From: Nicotiana tabacum
Taxonomy: Eukaryota > Streptophyta > Magnoliopsida > Solanales > Solanaceae
NCBI RefSeq assembly: GCF_000715075.1
Contig: NC_134082.1
Coordinates: 141,720,948 to 141,784,947, forward strand
Reading direction: 5' to 3'
DNA length: 64,000 bases
Shown here: positions 8,559 through 19,240 of the stretch, one piece after another
Layout of the letters: each line of letters starts with the position of its first letter
Position numbering within the stretch: position 1 is the stretch's first letter
Notes under the pieces: generated by a model
The model's input: the letters and a program-made list of their open reading frames with translations, nothing else
Databases searched by the model: none
Told to the model about the DNA's origin: nothing
Made by a program: the position numbers and the translations under genes

Positions 8559-11236
8559 GTAACGACCCAGCCGGTCATTTTGAGAATTAACGCCCTGATC
8601 CCCTATTAACTGATTTCCCCGTGTTTGTTTCTACTATTGTGAGTTGCCGGGAAGATTCGTTTTGAGTTTCGGAGTGTTTTGGGACACTTAGTCCCTAAAT
8701 GAGAGCTTAAACTTTAGAATTTGGACCATAGTTAGAACAGTATGAAGACGGCCTCAGAATGGAATTCTATCGATTTTGTTAGCTCCGTTGAGCGATTTCG
8801 GGCTTAGGGGCGTGTTCGGATTGTGTTTTGGAGGTTCGTAGCTTATTTAGGCTTGAAATGCCGAAAGTTGAATTTTTGAAGTTTTCGGATCGATAGTGAG
8901 ATTTTGATATCGGTGTTGGGATCCGATTCCGAGAGTTGGAATAGCTCCGTAGTGCTGAATGTGACTTGTGTGCAAAACTTGGGGGTCAATCGGACTTGGA
9001 TTGGTTGGTTTCGGCATCGGTTGTAGAATTCTTGAAATTTCAAGTTCTTTAGGTTTGGATTGGAGGGCGATTCGTGGTTATAGCGTTGTTTGATGTGATT
9101 TAAGGGTTGAACTAAGTTCGTATGGTGTTTTAGAACTTGTTGGTATGTTTGGTTGAGGTCCTGGGGGCCTCGGGTTGATTTCGGGTCGTTAACGAACCTT
9201 TAGACTTAAGAAGAAGATTTCAAAAGTCTCCAGTTCTGGTTTCCTTCTTCATGTTCGCGAGTGGGGTTTCGCGTTCGTGAAAAGGAGCTGGGGCATGTGG
9301 GAATTTAACGCTTCGCGTTCGGGATGTTGGTTCTGCGTTCGCAAAGCTGAGAGGTCATATGCCTACGTGTTCGCGAAAAGGGTCCCCCGTTCGCATAGGA
9401 TTGAGAGAGTGGCTATCGCGTTTGCTTCTGGTTCATCGAGTTCGCGATGAAGGAATTATGGTCCAAGTCAAGTTGTTCTTCACGAACACGAGGGTCCTTC
9501 CGCTTTCGCGAAGAAGGATTTACCTAGGCAGATTATAAAGTTTCAAAATCGAGGGTTAGTCATTTTTATCAAAACTAGAGTTTGGGAGCTCGGATTTGGA
9601 CGAGGTTTTGAGAGATTTTCAGAGATATAAATTGGGTAATTATTCTACACTTGATTTTGGTTATATCCCACTAATCTATTATTAATTTTATCCTTTAATT
9701 TTGAATTTGGGGTGAAAAATTGGAAAAAATGGAATAGAGTTCTTCAACTAAGATTTTGAGTTTTGATTGGGATTTTGACATTGGATTTGGATAATTTTGG
9801 TACGAGTGAACTCGTGAGTGAATGGGGGTTCATAATCCCTAACTTTTACCTGATTTCATTATGTGGGCCCGGGGAGGATTTTTGAGCATTTTTCTAATTT
9901 CTTGCCTTAGCTTCGATTTTATTAGCTAAATTAGTTGTTTGTACTTGTATTTACATTATGATAGTAATTTGATTAGATTTGGGCCACCCGGAGATAGATA
10001 CTCGTGGCAAGAGCGTGATTTCGCATTGATTTTGAGCCGGTTCGAGGTAAGTTGCTTGCCTAACCTTGTGGGGGGAACCCCCCTTAGGATTTTGGTATTG
10101 TTGTTATATGAGTGTCGTGTACGTGAGGTGACGAGGGCGTACACGTGCTAATTGTTGAAAATTCCCGTTTTTATTAAGTAAATATCTGTGTTTTTCTTAT
10201 AATTGTGCAATACTTATACTTGAAGCCTCTTGTTTAGCTTAAGAAAAGCATGCTTATGTGTTCTAATTTTCTTACCTAATTTAACCGCTTATTGTATTCT
10301 GTGCAGTATGTTTAGAGTAGAATTCCTATTTATCCATGATTAGAACTATAGATTCTTTCTTGATACTGTTGTTTGTTTACTTTGGGACTACGGGACGATA
10401 TCCTGGGAGATCCCCCTGCATGTTTACTTTGGGACTACGGATCAGTATTCTGGGAGATCCACCTGCATGTTTATATTTAGGACTACGGGACGACACCCCG
10501 GAGATTCCCCTTTACTGGATATTTACTTTGGGACTACAGATTGGTATTCCAGGAGATCCCCTGCACTTTTACGTATGGGACTACGGGACGATATCCTGGG
10601 ATATCCCCTGTTGCTATCTCTATGTATTGAGTTACATTCTTTGTGTGATTTTGTTCTCTATTAACTGTTAGTGCTTTAATTATACTGTCACATTTCGTAC
10701 TATTTACCTTTTTTTATGTATATAACCAGTAGGGCCCTGAAATTCCTCGTCACTACTCGATCGAGGTTAGGCTTGGCACTTACTGGGTACTGCTGTGGTG
10801 TACTCATACCCTTTTCTGCACATGTTTTTCATATACAGATCCAGGTTCTTCGGCTCAGCCATACTATCAGTGAGACGAGGCAATTCTCAGAGACTTCGAG
10901 GTATATTTTCCACGTCCGCTGACCGAGGAGTCCGTCTCTATTCTCTCTTTTAGCTATAGACCTTCTGTAAGTATTTTGTTTAGACTTCCAAAGTTAGACA
11001 TTATGTATTTCCTCTAGTTTGTGATTCATGAGATTCTGAGTTTTGGAGTGTTAATATTGATCGAGAGTGTTGTTATTGTATATGTCAAGCGGCATCTTAA
11101 ACTTTCTATTATATTACCCGTAAATTGCTAGTTTTGTATCTTTGTTTCCTTTTTTCCGCAAATTGTTAGGCTTACCTAGTTGTAGAAACTAGGTGCCGTC
11201 ATGACAGTTCACGGCGGGAGAATTTGGGTCATGACA
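8559..11236 (+). mobile_element. 3' LTR of chromovirus A
   Basis: It starts TGTAACGACCCAGCC at 8559 and ends TTTGGGTCATGACA at 11236, about 2,678 bases. It is of the same family as the LTRs of chromovirus B (40245-44225 and 49280-59584). Words built on GTTCGCG recur at 9245-9520. Five copies of a GGGACTACGG unit lie at 10378-10615. No coding sequence is supported. The partner 5' LTR is outside the window, so the target duplication cannot be checked. Confidence 0.9.
10378..10615. repeat. tandem GGGACTACGG...GGGAGATCCCC repeat, five units
   Basis: Five imperfect units of about 45-53 bases, each with TTTGGGACTACGGGACGAT and a GGGAGATCCCC palindrome. The same array lies at the matching place in both LTRs of chromovirus B. 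Confidence 0.85.
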
Positions 11237-11411
11237 ACTATCCCTAACACATATGAGGTAGTAGCTATAGAATAAAAACAATTCAAAAACTTTTATGCAA
11301 ATTGTAGCTACAGAGTACAAAGTTGTTTATGCACAACAAATTATTTTAAACAATTTATATACATAAAAACTACAACTTATACACAATATGAACTTGACAA
11401 ATAAAATATTC

Positions 11412-12259
11412 CTACCTTCTTGCACTGGACCTTTTCACCCTAAATTGAAACTTATTCATGACAGAATAGTGCCTCATTGTACTGACAATTATTTGTTTGT
11501 CTTGGTAAACTTGGCCTACTTCAATCACATTTGGCGTATGTTCTATTATGATGATATTTTCATATTCTACAATTTGCGGAGATGTTGGCACATCATTCAA
11601 CTTCAGTATTCCTGATACTTCTCCAATTGTGTTACAATTGTTTGAGAATTGTACCACGTTAGTATTACGATAATCAGAAGTATCTGCACTCAATTAAAAG
11701 TATAGTAATTCGGACCTTTGTATATTCAGGTGTTCAGTATTTGATAGAATATTTGTAGATACTTTGCTCTGTGATCACATTTTAGTTTTTCAGACCTTAA
11801 GTAATGTGTAACAGTTACACTTCAATTGTATTTAGAGACATAATAGTTGAACTAGATGTGTTAGGTAGTATAGTTGTAGATAATTTGTTGTAAATTTGTA
11901 GAACACTTGAAATTGAAAAACATCAGCACTAGAAAAACATAGCAAACCTGCAATTGTGTTCGCATTCGACATACTGCATTCCAAATCAAAATCACGTACT
12001 ATTATACACAGCAGATACATTCCTAAGTTTTTATTTTCCTTATTCGTCTCCATATATACTCGAACTCCCATATCATTTTGAATTTTCATTGGAGGACAAC
12101 ATTTGTTGACAGTGTATTTAATTTCGATACAATTGCGGAATTCAGTTTACTATAATTTGAATCTTCATTGACTACAATTCCTTCAACATCAAAATCTTTG
12201 TATATCCCAACACTATCCTACCGACCATTGAGCTGAAGCATAATTGTCAATTTTGACAT
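11412..12259 (-). pseudogene. Mutator-like (MULE) transposase N-terminal relic
   Basis: A minus-strand ATG at 12259 opens MSKLTIMLQLNGRW. Fragments follow with GVRVYMETNKENKNLGMYLL (12060-12000) and then EVGQVYQDKQIIVSTMRHYS and KFQFRVKRSSARR (11535-11412). The last stretch matches the MuDR-type DNA-binding domain at the start of MULE transposases. Translation stops after ARR at a GTAGGA sequence that could be a splice donor. The catalytic core is not in the window. The downstream side ends at the LTR of chromovirus A (11236), which probably cut the gene. Stops between the fragments suggest decay or unspliced introns. Confidence 0.65.
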
Positions 12260-12354
12260 TATGCCGCGAAATTCAATTCAATTGTAGCTAATTGTTTGCA
12301 ATTATTTTCTTTAAAAGCTTTTTTTCCAGTTTGTTGACTTGTTTATGGAAAACC

Positions 12355-12484
12355 AGAGGAAATCTGCTTAATAGAAGGATTCTACATATATGTTGCCTTG
12401 ATTATGGTGCGATGATAACTAGAGGAAATCTGTGTAATAGAAGGATTTTACAGATATATTGCCTTGGTTATGGTGCGATGATTG
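12355..12484. repeat. 66-bp tandem duplication
   Basis: Two adjacent copies begin AGAGGAAATCTG at 12355 and 12421 and run through TATGGTGCGATGAT with few differences. No gene is evident here. Confidence 0.85.
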
Positions 12485-13024
12485 TGCTGTTAAAATCTCT
12501 AACTGTAATATAAGCTATCCCAAAATCCCGCATCTTAATAAGGAAGCCTACCACATAAAGAAGTCTAGTTTAAACAAATGTATATTTTTTGTAGCTAAAA
12601 CGTGTTTAGGTCAGGTAAATACCGAAACTGGTACATTTTTGGTAATAACATTTCAAATGGTGTATGAGAACGAAAAAATTCTAAAAAATAAAGACTTTTA
12701 AAATTTGTGGTCCTAAATAAGTCAGAAAAGGGTCCAGAGTATTTGTGTGGTTATAAAAGCTTCTCATTAAGGATAGAACTGGAAATTTAAGCAAAATTAT
12801 TTCCAAATTTAAAAACGAATCATTCTTTTTGAAATGGACCAAAAAGGAAATAGGTTTACATAAACTGGAATAGATGGAGTACTTTATATCAAAAAATTCT
12901 TCACTAGTGATAATGATAACTTTTTTAGTTATTCGCTTATTCATTTAATAACTTGCCATGTCGTATCTTTATGTTTTTTTAAGTTTAAAATTTCCTTCAA
13001 ACTTTTAGTTTCATTGAAGATACA

Positions 13025-13200
13025 TGTTGGGTCTGCAAACAAAGTCCCACATTAGTAGCTAAAAAGATTGGGAGTCTATATATAAGGTGTAGGGATCTCT
13101 TAATGGTGTGAGGCCTTTTGGGAAAAATCGTGCGGGTTTGTCCCAAAACAGACAATATCGCACCATGTTCAGAGTGTATTTGGAATTGTTTAGTCCAACA
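13025..13200 (+). repeat. TRIM 5' LTR
   Basis: A 176-base copy, TGTTGGGTCTGC...TTTAGTCCAACA. It ends directly before the primer-binding site. Confidence 0.88.
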
Positions 13201-13362
13201 ACTAGTATCAGAGCCCAGGTTCAGCGGGACGAGTATAGTGATGGCGGGATGATAGCGTGGGGCTCGGTTTCTTTACCCTTACAATCTTGGAGACGTGCAC
13301 ACAATAAGATGCTTGTGCGGGCTTCGGTTGTCATATAATAATCTGACATTCGAGGGAGATAT

Positions 13363-13538
13363 TGTTGTTTGTGTGAACAAAGTGCCACATTGGTAGCTGA
13401 AAAGATTGTGAGTCTACATATAATGTGTAGAAATCTCTTAATGGTATGAAGCTTTTTGGGAAAAACCATGCGGGTTTGGCTCAAAGCGGACAATATCACA
13501 CCATGTTAAGAATATATTTGGGCTAGTTTAGCCCAACA
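13363..13538 (+). repeat. TRIM 3' LTR
   Basis: A 176-base copy, TGTTGTTTGTGT...TTTAGCCCAACA, the same length as the 5' copy with scattered differences. Confidence 0.88.
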
Positions 13539-14021
13539 GTACAACATAAAGAGGAGTAGGAAAATATAGAGCAACTACTTCGATTTCTCATCTCACACTT
13601 TCATGCGAGTTTTTGTATGAACAAGAATTAGATTGTTTTAGTTGGATGGAGGTACTTGGATTAAAGGGATATAAAATTTATGATAATAAAAAAATATTTT
13701 TAAATGTGTCATATAAAATTTGAAAATTAAGGCTTAAATTTCTCTGATTTGAAATTGAATTAGCGTTTCAGAACAAAATGTTCTTAGTTATATATAGTGT
13801 AAAAAAATTTAACTTGGAGTTTGAAATATATTAGCCAAAACATTTCATGCAATCAGAGCAATATACAGGAGTCGTTTTATTCCTAGATAATTATGCAGAT
13901 ATTATACTATGAGATTATTATTATTGTGTGATAAATAACTTAAGCATGTATTAGTAATACACACTGTTGAATTAGTTGCACAAATTTAACGGGCATGGTG
14001 TTTCATTGTGAAATCTACTTG
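13539..14021. other. AT-rich spacer, nothing recognised
   Basis: The stretch between the TRIM and Tat element A is AT-rich, with short palindromic AT words. I see no gene, RNA or clear repeat in it. Confidence 0.5.
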
Positions 14022-14754
14022 TTCAGGTTGCTTGCCATGTTCTAATAAACATGTAATGACTAAGACAAATGTGTACTGGTAAAATCGGGGGCAAAAGATT
14101 CCTAGATTCCCCAATAAAAAAATAAGAGGGAAGCATGATTCACGCGCGGCTATAAGCAAGGTCGAAGGACCCCTCGTACCGGAACTCGGGTGAGTGAACA
14201 ATGTATCTGGGATCAGGCATGGTGAAATAACGAACTCATACCAAGTAAGGTTTCCAGACCACAGAAAACGCGGGAACAATTATGCATGACAAGTAGGGAG
14301 CCGTAATATTTACCCTCAATCGGATATTACGGTGCGAATCCCGTCTGATATCAACCGTGGATTGACATTTACCGAAAAAATTAAATTTTTACCTTATTTA
14401 GACTTGTACTAGGACTGAAATTTCATTACTAATAAATGGGAAGGTTTTTTTTTATTTTGACACATTATTGACACGGAAATCAAAGAAATAAAAGTTTATT
14501 TTTGTCTTCTAGCTATTATAAAAAGTGTTCTTCAATTATTTTCTTCTTTATTCGCATCCGAGCTTATATCGAGGGTCCGATCGAGGTTAAATTTTACTGT
14601 TTATCCTGAGATTAGGCTACGTTGCAATTGGTGTGATCTTTCATTTCGCCATAAACTTAATTACTTGTTGTTCTTAAATCATTCGTATTTAATTGAACCA
14701 CATATCTTTTAAGCCACAAACAAATTCAATTGTTATTCTTTTTTGGGGCAAACA
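14022..14754 (+). mobile_element. 5' LTR of Tat element A
   Basis: The stretch from about 14269 to 14754 aligns with the downstream LTR (33520-34375), including GGGAGCCGTAATATT, the TATA-like CTATTATAAAAAGTG near 14513 and the final TTTTTGGGG(C/T)AAAC. The first 240 bases have no partner because the 3' copy is replaced there by another LTR, so the start is a guess. It ends a few bases before the primer site. Confidence 0.7.
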
Positions 14755-14757
14755 GTT

Positions 14758-14775
14758 TGGCTCCACCGTAGGGCT
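14758..14775 (+). promoter_or_regulatory. primer-binding site of Tat element A (degenerate)
   Basis: TGGCTCCACCGTAGGGC follows the LTR end within four bases and resembles the TGGCGCC-type primer sites of Tat elements. The tRNA cannot be named with confidence. Confidence 0.6.
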
Positions 14776-14853
14776 AAGTATAAGAGTGGTGATCTGATAC
14801 AAATCTCCATTTATGCTTGTTCTTTGAAGTTTTGATTCCATGTTAGCCCAAGG

Positions 14854-16640
14854 ATGTCAAATTCTCAATCTGCTCACTTAAACGTTGACGCTGAGTCAGG
14901 CCATCATGGTGAGAATAATAATGTTATCCCTAGCAATGATGTGCTCCTTATTGATCCCAATGGTGTCCCAGCAGCCTACCCAATCGATGTTAACTCACAG
15001 GTGGCCATCAACATCAATCTACCGATTGATCCCAAAAATAGCATTCGTGGGGGATCCCGGACAACGATTCGGTTGATTTTCAAAAAGTTATAGGCTCAAC
15101 AAGCGGCGCTAGTACAGTTACAGAACCAAGGCCATGCCCCAAACATGGTTGAGCCCGAGCAGTCCAGGGAAAATACGCTGAGGGATGAACTAGTTGTCGG
15201 GCGAATTCAGGCCCGGGGAAACTTCCGAGATGATGAAGATGCTTGAAGCATTGACAAAATGGGTGGAGTCTGGCGAGAAAATTATTGAGGCCAACAACAA
15301 GAAGGTAGAAACTTATAACTACAGGGTCGATCAGATCCTGAGGGCACCGTAAATATTGAAGGGATCGAACTCCAAAAAGTTCTTTGAAAAGCCTTTTCCT
15401 CCGAGCACGACACCAAAGCCGATCCCGAAGGGTTTTTGAATGCCCAACATACCCAGGTATAATGGGACCACAGATCCATATGAGCATGTAACCTCCTATA
15501 CATATGCAATCAAAAGGAATGACTTGGAAGACGACGAAATTCAGTCGGTGTTGCTGAAAAATTTGGGAAAACCTTGTCCAAGGGGTAATGATATGGTATC
15601 ACAACTTGCCTCCCAATTCTATTGACTCGTTTTCTATGCTTGCAGATGCTTTTATAAAGGCCCATGCCAGGGCTATTAAAGTCGAAACAAGGAAGTCAGA
15701 CCTTTTCAAGGTTAAGCATAGGGGTAATGAGATGTTTAGGGTGTTCATATCAAGATTACAGATGGAACGGATGGATCAGCCCTGGGTCGCGGATGATTTT
15801 GCCGTTCAGGCATTTACTCAAGGGCTCAACCCCCAAAGTTTTGTGGCTTCTCAGCAGCTAAAACAAAACTTAGTGGAATACCTAGTGGTCACCTGGGCAG
15901 ATGTCCATAACAGGTATCAATCGAAGATCAGAGTCGAGAACGACCAACTCAGGGCCCCTTCGGGGTTTGTGTACCTCATCAGATGATAGGTCTAAGAGAA
16001 TTATCGATCGAGCCAAGGCAGGTCCGAGATCGATACTAGCCATATAGTGCGGATTGGGGGGGAGTAGATCCCGATTCCACCCGACAAGGAATGATAAGAG
16101 AAATGATCGAGAATCGAGCAACAGGGGCCTGATGAGCAATAGTGGGTTTGAAAGTTTTTTCGTGAGTAGGGAAGCATCGATATTGTCAGAGTATAATTTC
16201 AATGTAGACGCTGCAAGTATAGTGTCGGTCATAGGACATATCAAAGAGACCAAGTGGTCGAGACTACTACAGTCTAATACTGCCCAGAGAGATCATAGCT
16301 TAGTGTGTAAGTAGCACGGTACTCACAGTCGTAGGACCAAAGATTTTAGACAATTAAGAGAAGAAGTATCTTAATTTTTCAACAATGGACACCTTTAAGA
16401 ATTCCTAAGCGAGAGAGCCAAAAACCACTTCAGAAATAGGGACTCCGGCAAACAGGTCGAACAAGAAGAGAACCAGCACGTGATCAACATGATCATTGGG
16501 GGAGTGGATGACCCCCAAAGGCCAATGATAAAACATACCAAAGTTTCTATCATGAGGGAAAAACGCACCCGGATTACATCTCGGAAGGAGCAAGCTCGTT
16601 TACTGAAAAAGATGCCGAGTGCATCATCCCGCTTTACAAT
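14854..16640 (+). pseudogene. Tat element A gag
   Basis: The ATG at 14854 opens MSNSQSAHLNVDAESGHH, about 80 bases after the primer site. Capsid motifs follow in shifting frames: PNIPRYNGTTDPYEHV (15442-15490), SQLASQFYxSFSMLADAFIKAH (near 15600-15665), VFISRLQMERM (15745-15778) and VQAFTQGLNPQSFVASQQLK (15805-15862). A CxxHGTHxxRTKDF knuckle-like segment lies near 16308-16350, with the third metal ligand lost. Frameshifts occur near 15090, 15350, 15440, 15600 and 16040. Tat element B at 56603-57832 carries the same protein in the other orientation. Confidence 0.8.
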
Positions 16641-16679
16641 GATGCACTGATAATATCTGTACTTATCAATAAATCTTGC

Positions 16680-17072
16680 ATAAAATGTGTGTTGATTGAT
16701 CCAGGTAGCTTAGTCAACATCATCCTATGGAGGGTCGTAGATCAATTGGGATTGTTGGACCAAATCATACCGGCAGTGCGAGTAATGAACGGGTTCAACA
16801 TGGCGTGCGAAACCACGAAGGGCGAGAGAACTTTACCGGTAAACATTGCTGGGACCACCCAAGAAATAATGTTATACGTGATTGAGTGGGATATGAGGTA
16901 CAATGCCTTGTTCGGAAGGCCATGGGTTCATAATATGAGAGCAGTGCCTTCGATCTTACATCAGGCGCTGAAATTCCCCACTCCGGGAGGAGTCAAGACA
17001 GTCTACGGGGAACAACTGACCGCAAAGGAAATATTCGTCGTCGATGAAGTAATCCAGTTCCCACGGTTTTAA
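16680..17072 (+). pseudogene. Tat element A aspartic protease
   Basis: An open frame from 16689 carries VLIDPGSLVNI as the catalytic loop, with proline in place of the usual serine or threonine of the D-S/T-G triad, and ends with YNALFGRPWVHNMRAVPSIL (16900-16960), the conserved second half in Tat elements. The frame ends at 17070 with no stop before that. A close relative in Tat B reads VLVDLGSS at the same place. Confidence 0.78.
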
Positions 17073-17252
17073 CATCAAAAAATAGTAAATCAATCAAAGA
17101 GAAAGAAACTAAATAGTAATCAATGATATCGGCCTCAACTGAGCCGGAAAGGTAGGAAGAGCACGGAGCGGATGATGATGATGATTATAGCGTCTTGAGA
17201 TATTTTATAGCGCCCGGATGACACCGAAGCCACGAAGTCGACGATTGAGGAG

Positions 17253-18200
17253 TTGGAGCAGGTTATATTGGTCGAGCACCTACCAGATCGAAAGGTATAC
17301 TTGGGCACGGGATTAACCCCCGAGCTCAGAAAAAAACTTATTGATTTTCTTAAAACTAATGTCGATTGTTTTGTTTGGTCCCATATAGACATAACAACAA
17401 TCCCACCAGAGGTAACAACTCACAAATTGAGCTTGGACCCAAAATTCCATCCGGTCAAGCAGAAGATAAGGACACAGTCCGAGATCAAACATGCATTCAT
17501 CAAGGACGAGGTATCTAAACTTTTTAAAATAGGTTTCATCCGGGAAGTTAAATACCCGAATTGGTTAGCTAACGTAGTAGTAGTACCTAAAAAAGGAAAT
17601 AAACTTAGGTTGTGTGTAGATTATGAGGATCTAAACAAGGCGTGTCTGAAAGACTTTTTTCCTTTGCCGAACATCGACCGAATAATCGACATGGCGACCG
17701 AACACGAGATACTGAGCTTTCTTGGCGCTTATTCCGGGCACAACCAGATTCGGATGGCCTCGAGTGATCAAGAAAAAACTTATTTCATAACCAAATTTGG
17801 CACCTACTACTATAACTTAATTCATTTGGACTAAAAACGTCGGTGACACATACCCACGCCTAGTTATCCAGATGTTCGAAGAACAAATTAGGAAATTAAT
17901 AGAATTTTATATTGAAGATATGTTGGTTAAGTCCCTACGAGCAGAGGACCATTTGAAACATTTGGAGAAAACATTTGATATACTGAAGAAGTACAACATG
18001 AAACTAAACCTGAAAAAATATGCATTCGGAGTCAGCTCGGGTAAGTTTCTTGGGTTCATCATATCCAACAGGGTAATAGAGATCAACTCGAAAAATATAA
18101 AGGCCATAGAAGACATCAATGTGGTCGACAACAATAAAGTAGTACAAAGACTAACCGGGTAGATAGCCGTACTGGGACGGTTCATTTCGAGGCCATCGGA
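17253..18200 (+). pseudogene. Tat element A reverse transcriptase
   Basis: The first open segment (17253-17834) runs from an N-terminal linker through EVKYPNWLANVVVVPKKGNK and LRLCVDYEDLNKAC (17540-17645) to a TYYYNLIHLD end. The middle (the MPFGL region) is lost. The second segment (17872-18162) carries FYIEDMLVKSLRAEDH (17902-17950), the active-site box, where the first catalytic aspartate of Y-x-D-D is glutamate. It ends with KFLGFIISNR. The missing middle and the changed residue make it inactive. Confidence 0.85.
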
Positions 18201-18289
18201 TAAGAGCCATCGGTTCTTTTCACTATTCAAAAAAAAAAGAACAACTTCATTTAGACATTAGAGTGCCAATGAGCTTTAGAAGAGCTAAA

Positions 18290-18740
18290 GCAATACCTAT
18301 CGAGCCTCACTTACTGCACACTCTGAAGGCGGACGAAAAATTTTACCTCTACCTGGCAATTTCTGAGGTGGCAGTAAGTGGTGTTCTAATTCGAGAAGAA
18401 GAAGGTACATAATTTCCTATTTACTATGTTAGTATAACCCTAGGCGATGCAAAAACAGGGTATCCTCACCTAGAGAAATTAGCGCTCGCCTTGCTAAGTG
18501 CATTTAGGAAATTAAAATAGTATTTCAATGCCACCCCATATGTGTCGTGACCTCCTATCCACTGAGGAATGCCCTGCATAAACCTGAGGTTTTGGGCCGG
18601 TTGTCCAAATGGGACATAGAAATTAGTGGGTATGATATCGAGTATAAAATCCTATATTTTGACAGACTTTGTGACCGACTTTATGCCGGCTTTGATACAC
18701 GAGGTCGAAAAGGAGTCACTGTTTGCTTCGGGTGTTAACT
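18290..18740 (+). pseudogene. Tat element A first RNase H domain
   Basis: Frames near 18290-18690 give KFYLYLAISEVAVSGVLIRE, YPHLEKLALALLSAFRKLK and LSKWDIEISGYDIEY, the retroelement RNase H region that normally follows RT. Stops lie near 18410 and 18520. Confidence 0.7.
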
Positions 18741-18744
18741 CGAG

Positions 18745-19222
18745 GATCTAGACCCTATTCACGGATGGTGCCTCAAAATCTAAGGGGTTTGGGCTAGGTA
18801 TCGTATTGAAACCACCTACATGTAACGTAATTAGGTACTCTATTAGAACTGTAAAATTGACTAACAACGAAGTTGAGTATCAGGCTATGATTGCAGGTCT
18901 AGAACTAGCTAAGAGCCTGGGGGCGTAAGTGATCGAAGCCAAATATGACTCCCTCTTTGTCGTAAATAAAGTCACCAGAACGTTCGAAGTAAAAGAGGAA
19001 CGGATGTGAAGATACTTAGACAAGTTACAGGTGACCTTACATCAATTCAAGGAATGGACTCTACAACACATACCTCGGGATCAAAATAGTGAGGTCGATG
19101 CACTAGCCAACTTGGGGTCATCTTGTGACTCCAATGAATTAGACTTGTGGGCAATGGTACAACTGATGAACTCGATGATAGAAAAAGCTCACACCAAGGT
19201 AAACTCGACAAGTTTGACTTAG
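18745..19222 (+). pseudogene. Tat element A second (archaeal-type) RNase H domain
   Basis: From about 18757 the frame reads FTDGASKSKGFGLGIVL, then NNEVEYQAMIAGLELAKSLGA (18858-18926) and, after two stops, WTLQHIPRDQNSEVDALANL (19055-19113). D, E and D catalytic positions can be placed in these blocks. A second RNase H after the first is a known trait of Tat elements. It supports the lineage call. Stops at about 18927 and 19008 break it. Confidence 0.75.
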
Positions 19223-19240
19223 GATTGAAGAGACCTAGGA

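Larger units (their letters stand above)
13025..13538 (+). mobile_element. TRIM element (terminal-repeat retrotransposon in miniature), complete
   Basis: Two direct repeats of 176 bases (13025-13200 and 13363-13538) each start TGTTG and end CCAACA. They flank a 162-base interior. The interior opens with a primer site for initiator Met tRNA (TAGTATCAGAGC, 13203-13214) and closes with a short purine stretch, GAGGGAGAT (13352-13360). The flanks are ATACA (13020-13024) and GTACA (13539-13543), a 5-bp target duplication with one transition. No coding capacity is seen, as is normal for TRIMs, which depend on enzymes from other elements. Confidence 0.9.

Noticed and set aside
10336..10671. ORF of 111 residues with repeated GTTGRYPG-like motif
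   Set aside because: It is the GGGACTACGG tandem array of the LTR read in frame, and the matching arrays in chromovirus B do not keep the same frame.
14018..14022. TACT(T) at both ends of Tat element A as a target duplication
   Set aside because: Only four bases match with TG...CA borders, and the left LTR start has no partner for comparison. It is kept as a tentative border only.
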